DNA from: Sideroxyarcus sp045866275
GTDB taxonomy: Bacteria > Pseudomonadota > Gammaproteobacteria > Burkholderiales > Gallionellaceae
DNA: 64,000 nt
Reading direction: 5' to 3'
Assembly: GCA_045866275.1 (NCBI GenBank)
Contig: BAAFRX010000001.1
Coordinates: 62,001 to 126,000, forward strand
Shown here in pieces: positions 1 through 8,622 of the stretch; within the stretch, counting starts at the first letter, position 1, and every line of letters begins with the position of its first letter. The notes below the pieces were generated by a model. That model searched no databases. It was not told the DNA's origin and saw only the letters and a list, made by a program, of their open reading frames with translations. The position numbers and the translations under genes were made by a program.

Positions 1-71
1 AACAATCGTCATACCTCACACACCCGCAACGGCATTGGAACAAACAAGTTCGGCAAAAGGAATGGAGAGTG

Positions 72-93
72 GGCAAAAGGCAAGACCTGACCC
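72..93. repeat. Left inverted repeat of the GIY-YIG cassette
   Basis: This 22-base segment, with core CAAGACCTGACCC, matches the reverse complement of 1358-1379 at 21 of 22 positions. The two copies face each other across the gene at 147-1253. Similar short repeats with this core are often seen near REP/RAYT-like elements in betaproteobacteria (from memory, not checked). Just inside the copy a 13-base GACCCCGTGGCGC unit is repeated in tandem with a 14-base period (89-101 and 103-115). Confidence 0.7.
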
Positions 94-146
94 CGTGGCG
101 CGGACCCCGTGGCGCGTGGCGCTTAAGGCCGGAATAAAAACTAGTT

Positions 147-1253
147 TCACAGGTTGGTTGGGAATTTCACTGTTTGGCTCCACTTCGCAATCAAGAACTC
201 CTGAGCCTCTTTCTGCCAGTGTGGGTCATCGTCATACCAACCAAAGTTCATAAACGGTTGGAAGTATTTCTCACAGAGTTCTTGGTAGGTTTGAATCTCC
301 AACGGGAAACTGTTGTCCCGCGCAATTTCTTCAATCGTTTTTTCGAGGTCTTCTTGATCTGGAAACGGTTCATGTTTCAAAATCTCTTGACGCTCGATCA
401 CCCATTTCTTGAATGATGATTCCCATTGTTTGAGTGTCTGTGAAATCGGGGTTTTAGGCTGATACAGAATCAATGCGGTTCGTTCTGGATACCACCAAGA
501 CCACTCATGATGAAACGTGGCATACAGCCCTAACTCACTCGCATATTCAACTATCTCACCATAGGTTTTTTCGGCTTCAAGGCGCTTAAGGTATGGCATG
601 GAAACACGTGCCGTACAAATCGCAATCGCGTGTCCGCTCGATAAGGGTGCCAGGTGAAAATATCTATACACGTGGTCATCGCACGGCATTTGAACAAAGT
701 TGTTTGCCACTGATTCGCGCACCAGTTTCGATTCGACACGCTTTAAGCTGTGGTTCGTATCAATACACAGATTGTTTCTAAACAGGACGTTTTCGGGAAG
801 TCGATGTTCAGGAATCCCAAGGGAAAACTTTGATCCAAAATATTCTGCAAATTCTTCTTTGAGTTTTATTGCGACTTCACCTTTCCCTCTTGTGGTCACC
901 GCCTTGGTAATCTTCTCCTGTAAATCGAATCCCTCTTGGGTCATTCGGACACCGTGTAAGGAAGGGAGAACAGCATTGCTTTGAGGTTTATCGAGCAGGT
1001 TGGAGACATAGCGTTCTATCGTCTCATGGTTCACACTGAACCATTCTTTCCCTTTACCTGTTTGATGATCTTTGAAGATGGTTTTGATGGCCGCTTCCAC
1101 TCGCTTGGCTTCATCATCCGTACAGGGATATTTCTTGATAAGACGTATATTGGCGTTATGGGTATGGTAGGACGCCATTCGTTTAGCGAGGTCGATGGTT
1201 ATCCCAATCTTGGTATTGACCCCATCTGAAAGAATGTAGATATGAGAACTCAT
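147..1253 (-). CDS. GIY-YIG/T5orf172-like nuclease-domain protein
   Basis: A 368-residue protein whose first ~90 residues look like the GIY-YIG superfamily domain of the T5orf172/MUG113 type: an N-terminal HIYILSDG strand, then KIGIT, an arginine in a following helix, a glutamate further on, and a GKEWF motif. The remaining ~270 residues match no family I recognise and carry many aromatic and charged residues. The gene is visibly AT-richer than its neighbours and is bracketed by inverted repeats at 72-93 and 1358-1379, which suggests horizontal acquisition as a cassette. It is probably a DNA-acting or defence-type protein, but no substrate can be assigned. The ATG start at 1253 places the domain at the very N-terminus, as is usual for the family. 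Confidence 0.7.
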   Translation of the reverse strand: MSSHIYILSDGVNTKIGITIDLAKRMASYHTHNANIRLIKKYPCTDDEAKRVEAAIKTIFKDHQTGKGKEWFSVNHETIERYVSNLLDKPQSNAVLPSLHGVRMTQEGFDLQEKITKAVTTRGKGEVAIKLKEEFAEYFGSKFSLGIPEHRLPENVLFRNNLCIDTNHSLKRVESKLVRESVANNFVQMPCDDHVYRYFHLAPLSSGHAIAICTARVSMPYLKRLEAEKTYGEIVEYASELGLYATFHHEWSWWYPERTALILYQPKTPISQTLKQWESSFKKWVIERQEILKHEPFPDQEDLEKTIEEIARDNSFPLEIQTYQELCEKYFQPFMNFGWYDDDPHWQKEAQEFLIAKWSQTVKFPTNL

Positions 1254-1357
1254 AGCGGCTCCTGTCCTATTGAGCCGTCATTGTATTCAGAATATTGGAT
1301 GTGCCGGAAGAAATCCTACCCCACGGCTGCTTCCCACATTTTGGCGGGAAAAACATA

Positions 1358-1379
1358 GGGTCAGGTCTTGTCTTTTGCC
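1358..1379. repeat. Right inverted repeat of the GIY-YIG cassette
   Basis: Reverse-complement partner of 72-93 with a single mismatch. It lies about 100 bases upstream of the GIY-YIG start codon and about 40 bases before a stand-alone terminator hairpin. The pair defines a ~1.3 kb unit. Confidence 0.7.
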
Positions 1380-1417
1380 TAACGTAACGTAGCCAAAATC
1401 GAACAGCAGTGAACTGT

Positions 1418-1450
1418 AAGGCTGCTGCATTCCAGCAGCCTTTTCGTTTT
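1418..1450 (+). terminator. Rho-independent terminator with no gene in front
   Basis: A 10-bp stem (AAGGCTGCTG / CAGCAGCCTT) with a 5-base CATTC loop runs into a T-rich tail (TTTTCGTTTT). It points rightwards, yet no rightward gene lies upstream inside the window. The terminated gene may be the one displaced by the cassette at 72-1379, or a small RNA. The next gene begins at 1501. Confidence 0.75.
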
Positions 1451-1500
1451 ATGGAACACTGCTAAAATACCTGCCATTATTGGGCTTGTGAGATATAGGC

Positions 1501-2943
1501 ATGCTGCTCTGGTTCGTCGTTCTTTACCTGCTGTTCTCTGTCGGAATCGGCATCTACGCTTCGTCACGGGTACATAACTCGCGCGATTTCGTGGTGGCGG
1601 GGCGCAACCTGCCGCTGCCGGTGGTCACCGCCACGGTGTTCGCCACCTGGTTTGGCGCGGAGACCGTACTCGGTATCTCGGCCACCTTCGTGCAGGAAGG
1701 CTTGGGCGGGGTGATCGCTGACCCGTTTGGCGCCAGTCTGTGTCTAATCCTCGCCGGATTGTTTTTTGCGCCGCTGCTGTACCGCATGAATCTGCTCACC
1801 ATCGGCGACTATTACCGCGCCCGCTACAACCGCACGGTGGAATTGATCATGTCGGTGTGCATCATGCTGTCTTATCTCGGCTGGGTGTCGGCGCAGGTGG
1901 TGGCGCTGGGGCTGGTGTTTAACGTGGTCAGCAACGGGGTGGTCACGCCGCAGGTCGGTATGATCATCGGCATCGCCGTGGTGCTGGCCTACACCCTGAT
2001 CGGCGGCATGTGGTCGGTGGCGCTGCTCGACTTTGTGCAGATGACCATCATTATGGTCGCGCTGCTGCTGATCGCCGTGCTGGTCGGCGAGCGGGCAGGC
2101 GGGGTGGGCAATGTGGTGATGCAGGCGCAGGCGGCGGGCAAGCTGCAACTGTTTCCGGATGGTGGCGGGATGGAGGCATGGATTCCCTTCATCGGCGCCG
2201 CGGTAACCATGATGCTGGGTTCCATCCCGCAGCAGGATGTGTTTCAGCGCATCACTTCCGCCAGGAGTGAAAAGATCGCGGTGCGCGGCGCGGTGTCCGG
2301 TGGCATGTTGTATTTTGCCTTCGCCTTTATCCCGATGTTTCTCGCCTATGCGGCAGTGCTAATCGACCCGCAGTTCTTCGGCGAACTGATCGGGCGCGAT
2401 TCCCAGATGGTGTTGCCCAGCCTGATCCTGAACCACACCCCACTATTCATGCAGATATTGTTCTTCGGGGCGCTGTTGTCCGCCATCATGAGCACCGCTT
2501 CGGCCACCCTGCTTGCGCCTTCGGTCATGTTCACCGAAAACATCCTCAAGCATTTCGCCTTCGGCGACATGAGCGACCAGCAGATGTTGCGCACCATGCG
2601 CATCATTCTGCTGACGTTCGGCGTTCTTGTCCTCTGGTTCGCGCTCAATTCCGAATCGAGCATCTTCCATATGGTGGAGAACGCCTACAAGGTCACGCTG
2701 GTCGGCGCGTTCGTGCCGCTGGTATTCGGCTTGTACTGGAAGCGCGCCAACAATCAGGGCGCGCTGCTGTCCATCGTGCTGGGGCTGGGTTCCTGGCTGC
2801 TGCTGGAATGGCTGACACCGGACACCTACTGGCCGCCGCAACTGGTCGGATTGCTGATGAGCGTGGCCGGGATGCTGCTGGGTTCGTCGCTGCCTGATCT
2901 GAACGGCACAGCAAATGCGGCGCAATGGCGTTCTGCCGGCTGA
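1501..2943 (+). CDS. Sodium:solute symporter family protein
   Basis: A 480-residue integral membrane protein of the SSS (SLC5) family, which uses the sodium gradient to import small organic solutes across the inner membrane. The sequence is almost entirely hydrophobic segments, about 12-13 helices. It has the typical early SSS pattern: a first helix followed by SRDFVVAGRNLP, then a glycine-rich ATWFGAETVLGIS stretch in the second helix. The substrate cannot be told. A TAAAAT hexamer at 1463-1468 is a possible -10 element. The gene stands alone between the terminator at 1418-1450 and the Pho box of phoB; the Pho box begins 2 bases after its stop codon. Confidence 0.88.
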   Translation: MLLWFVVLYLLFSVGIGIYASSRVHNSRDFVVAGRNLPLPVVTATVFATWFGAETVLGISATFVQEGLGGVIADPFGASLCLILAGLFFAPLLYRMNLLTIGDYYRARYNRTVELIMSVCIMLSYLGWVSAQVVALGLVFNVVSNGVVTPQVGMIIGIAVVLAYTLIGGMWSVALLDFVQMTIIMVALLLIAVLVGERAGGVGNVVMQAQAAGKLQLFPDGGGMEAWIPFIGAAVTMMLGSIPQQDVFQRITSARSEKIAVRGAVSGGMLYFAFAFIPMFLAYAAVLIDPQFFGELIGRDSQMVLPSLILNHTPLFMQILFFGALLSAIMSTASATLLAPSVMFTENILKHFAFGDMSDQQMLRTMRIILLTFGVLVLWFALNSESSIFHMVENAYKVTLVGAFVPLVFGLYWKRANNQGALLSIVLGLGSWLLLEWLTPDTYWPPQLVGLLMSVAGMLLGSSLPDLNGTANAAQWRSAG

Positions 2944-2944
2944 A

Positions 2945-2962
2945 TTGTCACGCTATTGTCAT
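2945..2962 (+). promoter_or_regulatory. Pho box upstream of phoB
   Basis: Two 7-base direct repeats, TTGTCAC and TTGTCAT, are separated by exactly 4 bases (GCTA). This is the classical PhoB operator architecture (CTGTCAT-N4-CTGTCAT). It lies ~50 bases before the phoB start, implying autoregulation under phosphate limitation. Confidence 0.82.
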
Positions 2963-3013
2963 ATTTCTTTAATACCATGCTCACCCATCGAAAATATAGA
3001 AGCGGGGAACGGT

Positions 3014-3703
3014 ATGACGACAGCAACCATTCTGCTGGTGGAAGATGAGCCGGCGATCCAGGAATTGCTCGCCTTCAACGTGGAGCAATGCGGCTTCCGC
3101 GCCGTCAAGGCATTCGATGCCGAAGCGGCCCTGTCCCGGATCAATCAGGCATTGCCCGACCTGATTCTGCTGGACTGGATGCTTCCCGGCAGTTCCGGGG
3201 TCGAGCTGGCGCGCCGCCTGCGCGCCGATGCGCGCACCCGCGATATCCCCATCATCATGCTGACCGCGCGCGGCGAAGAGCGCGACAAAATATTGGGTCT
3301 CGAAGCCGGTGCGGACGATTACATCACCAAGCCGTTTTCGCCGCGCGAATTGATGGCGCGCATCCGTGCCGTGTTGCGCCGGCGCACGCCGCAGATGAGC
3401 GAAGAGGTGGTCAGCATCGGCGGCATCGAACTCTCGCCCGCCACCCACCGCGTCAGCGCCGGGGGGGCCAACATCGAACTGGGGCCGACCGAGTTTCGCC
3501 TCCTGCATTTCTTCATGACCCATGTCGAGCGCGTGTATAGCCGGGCGCAACTGCTGGACCAGGTGTGGGGCGATCATGTGTTCGTGGAAGAGCGCACGGT
3601 GGATGTGCATATCCGCCGCCTGCGCCAGGCGCTGGAAGCGTCCGGCCTGGATCGGTTCGTGCAGACCGTGCGCGGCAGCGGCTATCGATTCTCCGCGCAG
3701 TAG
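3014..3703 (+). CDS. phoB: Phosphate regulon response regulator PhoB
   Basis: A 229-residue OmpR-family regulator, the same length as E. coli PhoB. The receiver domain (residues ~5-120) has acidic residues VEDE, phospho-acceptor Asp54 in ILLDWMLP, and the TKPF lysine. The winged-helix DNA-binding domain (~130-227) ends in the typical VRGSGYRF. It activates phosphate-starvation genes when phosphorylated by PhoR, which follows. The ATG at 3014 is preferred: an upstream in-frame start at 2915 would overlap the symporter gene and run through the Pho box. Autoregulation is indicated by the Pho box at 2945-2962. Confidence 0.95.
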   Translation: MTTATILLVEDEPAIQELLAFNVEQCGFRAVKAFDAEAALSRINQALPDLILLDWMLPGSSGVELARRLRADARTRDIPIIMLTARGEERDKILGLEAGADDYITKPFSPRELMARIRAVLRRRTPQMSEEVVSIGGIELSPATHRVSAGGANIELGPTEFRLLHFFMTHVERVYSRAQLLDQVWGDHVFVEERTVDVHIRRLRQALEASGLDRFVQTVRGSGYRFSAQ

Positions 3704-3778
3704 GCGGCTGATTCCTATCGCCGGGCAGACCGAACGCCTTATAATCCGCCCGTCCCTATCCCCAACCGGATCCGTATC

Positions 3779-5083
3779 GTGAGCGATTTCTGGCAGAGCG
3801 CCTCTGCCTATCCTTTCTTTCTCCTGTTGTTTTCCCTGTTGCTGTGGGCAATCTTTGGCCCGCTGGCGGCGGCCCTCGGATTCGCGCTCGGCCTCGCCTG
3901 GTGGCTGTTGCACCACCTGCGCCATCTGGGCGCCTTGTTGCACTGGCTGGCGCTTCCCGAGCAACGCGCGATGCCCGAAGGCGCCGGTTTGTGGGAGGAC
4001 GTTTTTTCCAGCCTGAACCAGATGATGCGGGTTCACCGGCAGGAGCGCGCGGAACACCTCGCCGACCTGCAGCAGATGGAACAGGCCACCGCCGCCCTGC
4101 CGGAGGGGGTGGTGATTCTGGATGCGGCGGACCGCATCGAGTGGTGCAATCCGCTGGCGGAACAGCATTTCGGCCTGGACAGCAACGTCGATATCGGCCA
4201 GCAGATCACCTATCTCGCGCGGCAACCCGAGTTCGTGGAATATCTGGCCGCGGCGGAGGCGCGCCAGCCGCTGATCCTGCGCGGAACCCGCCAGGACGAC
4301 GTGGTCCTGTCGATCAAACTCATCGCTTATGGCGAAAGCAAGCGCCTGCTCATCAGCCGCGACATCACCCAGTTCGAGCGCCTCGAAAACATGCGCCGCG
4401 ATTTTGTCGCCAATGTCTCGCACGAGTTGCGCACGCCGCTGACCGTGGTCAACGGTTTTGTCGAGACCTTGCAGGACATGCAGACCCGCGACTCCGACAT
4501 GGCGCAGCGCGCCCTGCAGTTGATGGGTGAACAGACCCACCGCATGGCGCATCTGGTGGATGATCTGTTGACCCTGTCGCGTCTGGAAAACGACCAGCAT
4601 CCCCTGCACGAGGAAGTCGTGGATGTGTGCGGGCTGTTGGACGAAGTCGGGCAAGAGGGACGATTGTTGAGCCATGGCAGGCATCGGCTGGAGTTGCATC
4701 TCGACTGCGCAGTCAATCTGCGGGGAAGCCGCAACGAACTGCGCAGCGCCTTTGCCAATCTGCTCAGCAATGCCATCCGTTACACGCCGGACGGGGGCAG
4801 TATCGATGTGTACTGGTCGTTGCGCGACGGGCAGGCGGTGTTTTCGGTGCGCGACAGCGGCATCGGCATTGCGCCGCAGCATATCGCGCGCCTGACCGAG
4901 CGTTTCTATCGGGTCGATCGCAGTCGTTCACGCGAGACCGGCGGCACGGGGCTGGGGCTGGCCATCGTCAAGCACATCGCCCTGCGCCACCAGGCCAAAC
5001 TGGAGATCGCCAGCGAGGAAGGGCGGGGCAGCACGTTCTCGCTGCTGTTTCCGGGCAAGCGCAGCGTACTCGCAAGCGGGTAA
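3779..5083 (+). CDS. phoR: Phosphate regulon sensor histidine kinase PhoR
   Basis: A 434-residue membrane sensor kinase, close to the usual PhoR length. Residues ~5-50 form two membrane segments with almost no periplasmic part, as in PhoR. Then comes a short linker, a PAS-like domain (~95-200), a HisKA domain with the phospho-accepting histidine in VSHELRTPL, and a HATPase_c domain with the N box (NLLSNAIRYT), DSGIGI and GTGLGL glycine boxes. It starts with GTG at 3779, 76 bases after phoB, and is presumably co-transcribed. It phosphorylates PhoB when periplasmic phosphate, sensed through the Pst system, is low; no pst genes lie in the window. Confidence 0.93.
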   Translation: MSDFWQSASAYPFFLLLFSLLLWAIFGPLAAALGFALGLAWWLLHHLRHLGALLHWLALPEQRAMPEGAGLWEDVFSSLNQMMRVHRQERAEHLADLQQMEQATAALPEGVVILDAADRIEWCNPLAEQHFGLDSNVDIGQQITYLARQPEFVEYLAAAEARQPLILRGTRQDDVVLSIKLIAYGESKRLLISRDITQFERLENMRRDFVANVSHELRTPLTVVNGFVETLQDMQTRDSDMAQRALQLMGEQTHRMAHLVDDLLTLSRLENDQHPLHEEVVDVCGLLDEVGQEGRLLSHGRHRLELHLDCAVNLRGSRNELRSAFANLLSNAIRYTPDGGSIDVYWSLRDGQAVFSVRDSGIGIAPQHIARLTERFYRVDRSRSRETGGTGLGLAIVKHIALRHQAKLEIASEEGRGSTFSLLFPGKRSVLASG

Positions 5084-5285
5084 ATGCCGGAGATGTGTCT
5101 GCGGTTGCGCGTGTCATGCACAGCGCCGGGCTGCGTCTTTGCTGTCGAGAATCCCCCGTGGATTGAATGAACCCGCACAAAAAATTTACCGGAGCTTGAT
5201 TGCGTGGCCGGCATTTCAGGTGAATTTTCCTGCACGCCCATAGCCTGTCTGGTACATTCACGCCCATCCTGTTCAGGAGGGCATC

Positions 5286-6451
<1,166 letters not shown>

Positions 6452-6455
<4 letters not shown>

Positions 6456-7333
6456 GCATTCTCATCAACAAGGACACCCGGGTCATCACCCAGGGCATGA
6501 CCGGCAAGACTGGCCAGTTCCACACCCAGCAGTGCAAGCAATATGCGAACGGTGCGAACTGTTTCGTGGCCGGGGTGAACCCGAAAAAAGCCGGCGAACG
6601 GTTCGAAGACATTCCGGTGTACGCCACGGTGCGCGATGCTAAAGAGGCGACCGGCGCCACCGTGTCGGTGATCTATGTGCCGCCGGCCGGTGCGGCCGCC
6701 GCCATTGACGAGGCGGTGGAGGCCGGCCTCGACCTGGTGATCTGCATCACTGAAGGCATTCCGGTGCACGACATGATTCGCACCCGTTACAAGATGCAGG
6801 GCAAAAAAACCCTGCTGATCGGCCCCAACTGCCCCGGCCTCATCACGCCGGACGAGATCAAGATCGGCATCATGCCCGGCCATATCCACCGCAAGGGACG
6901 CATCGGGGTGGTGTCGCGTTCCGGCACGCTGACTTATGAAGCGGTGGGGCAACTCACGGCGCTGGGCATGGGGCAATCGTCCTGCGTCGGCATCGGCGGC
7001 GACCCGATCAACGGGCTGAAACACCTTGACGTGCTGCGCCTGTTCAACGACGACCCGGAAACCGAAGCGGTGGTGATGGTGGGCGAGATCGGCGGCAACG
7101 ACGAGGAAACCTGTGCGCGCTGGATCAAGGACAACATGCAGAAACCGGTGGTCGGCTTCATCGCCGGCGTCACTGCGCCGCCGGGCAAGCGCATGGGCCA
7201 TGCGGGTGCCATCATCTCCGGCGGCCAGGGCGGCGCCAACGAGAAACTGGCGGTGATGGAAGAATGCGGCATCCACATCACGCGCAACCCGGCGGAGATG
7301 GGGCGCGTGATGCAAAAAGTGCTGAAGGGTTGA
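6452..7333 (+). CDS. sucD: Succinyl-CoA synthetase alpha subunit
   Basis: A 293-residue CoA-binding subunit carrying the phospho-histidine in GHAGAIISGGQGG near the C-terminus and the N-terminal Rossmann CoA-binding fold (VITQGMTGKTGQFHT). It forms the alpha-beta enzyme with the preceding sucC product. The ATGA overlap with sucC fixes the start. Only one base separates its stop codon from the GTG start of the TerC gene, so all four genes from 5286 to 8518 look like one transcript. Confidence 0.97.
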
Positions 7334-7334
7334 A

Positions 7335-8096
7335 GTGCTGGAAGTCGTGCAGATGGTGGAAAGCCCGCAGTTCTGGGTGGATGTGTTCAAGATCATCATG
7401 ATCGACCTGCTGCTGTCGGGCGACAACGCGGTGGTGATCGCGCTGGCCTGCCGCAACCTGCCCGAGGCGCAGCGCAAAAAAGGCATCCTGTACGGGGTGG
7501 GCGGCGCCATCGGCCTGCGCGTGGTGCTGACTTTTTTTGCGGTCACCCTGCTGTCCCTGCCTTATCTCAAAGTCGTCGGCGCGTTGTTGCTGTTGTGGAT
7601 CGGCATCAAGCTGATCCTGCCGGAAGCGGAAGGCCACGGTGCAGGCAGCATCAAGGCCGAGGCCAATCTGTGGGGGGCGGTGAAGACCATCATCATCGCC
7701 GATTTCGTGATGAGCCTGGACAACGTGCTGGGCGTGGCGGCGGCGGCCAAGGGCAATGTGTTCCTGCTGGTGTTCGGGTTGCTCATCAGCATCCCGCTGA
7801 TCGCGTGGAGCAGCCAGCTGGTGCTCAAACTGATCGATCGCTATCCGTTCATCATCTACGCGGGCGGGGCGCTGCTGGGCTATGTGGCAGGCGAGATGCT
7901 GGTCACCGAGGTTTCGTTCAAGGCGTGGGTCGAGACGCAACCTTTTCTGCATTGGGGGGTGCCGGTCGTGTGCGCCTTGCTGGTGCTGGTACTTGCCGCC
8001 GCGATTGCGCGGCGCCGCGCCGGTCGGGTCGTGGTCAGGGATTTGGCGGATGTGGCGGTTGCGCCGCAAACCCAAGCTGAAAAGGAGAGAGCATGA
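7335..8096 (+). CDS. TerC/YjbE-family integral membrane protein
   Basis: A 253-residue membrane protein with about seven hydrophobic segments and the two acidic family motifs: LLSGDNAVVIAL in the first helix and DFVMSLDNVLGVAA midway. TerC-family members are implicated in manganese export or in metal supply to secreted enzymes, so a metal-efflux role is a reasonable family-level guess. Starts are GTG 7335 or the in-frame ATG at 7353. No yybP-ykoY-type riboswitch is expected or seen, because the gene sits inside the sucCD operon with almost no leader. The 3' end overlaps the next gene by 4 bases. Confidence 0.87.
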   Translation: MLEVVQMVESPQFWVDVFKIIMIDLLLSGDNAVVIALACRNLPEAQRKKGILYGVGGAIGLRVVLTFFAVTLLSLPYLKVVGALLLLWIGIKLILPEAEGHGAGSIKAEANLWGAVKTIIIADFVMSLDNVLGVAAAAKGNVFLLVFGLLISIPLIAWSSQLVLKLIDRYPFIIYAGGALLGYVAGEMLVTEVSFKAWVETQPFLHWGVPVVCALLVLVLAAAIARRRAGRVVVRDLADVAVAPQTQAEKERA

Positions 8097-8518
8097 AGTG
8101 GCTGATTCCGGTGGATGGTTCCGCACAATCCCTGCATGCGGTCGAGCAGGCGATCCTTCTGGCCGCGACGATGAAACAGGTGCCGCAATTGCGCTTGCTC
8201 AATGTGCAGTGGAACGTGGCGACGGTCAATGTGAAACTGCTGTTCGACCAGCAGGTCATCGACGATTACCAGCGCGAGCAGGGATTGCAGGCCTTGCAGA
8301 GCGCGCGTGCCTTGCTCGATGCCGCCCAGCTTCCCTACCAATATCACATCAGCATCGGTCGTCCGGCCGAAGCAATTCTGCAATACGCCACCGCCCAGGA
8401 AGTGTCTCTCATCCTCATGGGCGCACAAGGCAAGGAGGGGTTGGCGCAATGGCTGATCGGCTCGGTCGCGGAACGCGTCCTGCGCTTGTCCGCAGTGCCC
8501 GTCATGGTGGTGCGATGA
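8093..8518 (+). CDS. Universal stress protein (UspA family)
   Basis: A 141-residue single-domain Usp. The C-terminal nucleotide-binding motif fits G-x2-G-x9-G-S exactly (GAQGKEGLAQWLIGS), so it is an ATP-binding type. The start KWLIPVDGSAQS is the usual first strand with its aspartate. It overlaps the TerC gene by ATGA and closes the operon. Its role is presumably in stress or metabolic signalling; the client is unknown. Confidence 0.9.
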   Translation: MKWLIPVDGSAQSLHAVEQAILLAATMKQVPQLRLLNVQWNVATVNVKLLFDQQVIDDYQREQGLQALQSARALLDAAQLPYQYHISIGRPAEAILQYATAQEVSLILMGAQGKEGLAQWLIGSVAERVLRLSAVPVMVVR

Positions 8519-8622
8519 AATGAGGTTCCCTCGATAAATCAATCAGGTATGGATTGACGTTGTAAATTGTTTTAGTATCTGCCCGTAACTTCAAGAAAAA
8601 CGAATAAACGGTCAGGGTGGTC

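Noticed and set aside
35..253. Small plus-strand open frame at the window start
   Set aside because: It runs over the left inverted repeat and into the 3' end of the GIY-YIG gene, and has no RBS or recognisable content.
2981..4882. Very long open frame on the minus strand across phoB and phoR
   Set aside because: It mirrors GC-rich third-codon positions of two well-supported genes on the other strand, is low-complexity and His/Gln/Arg-rich, and matches no family.
7250..7360. yybP-ykoY manganese riboswitch before the TerC gene
   Set aside because: Only one base separates sucD and the TerC gene, and the sequence is sucD coding.
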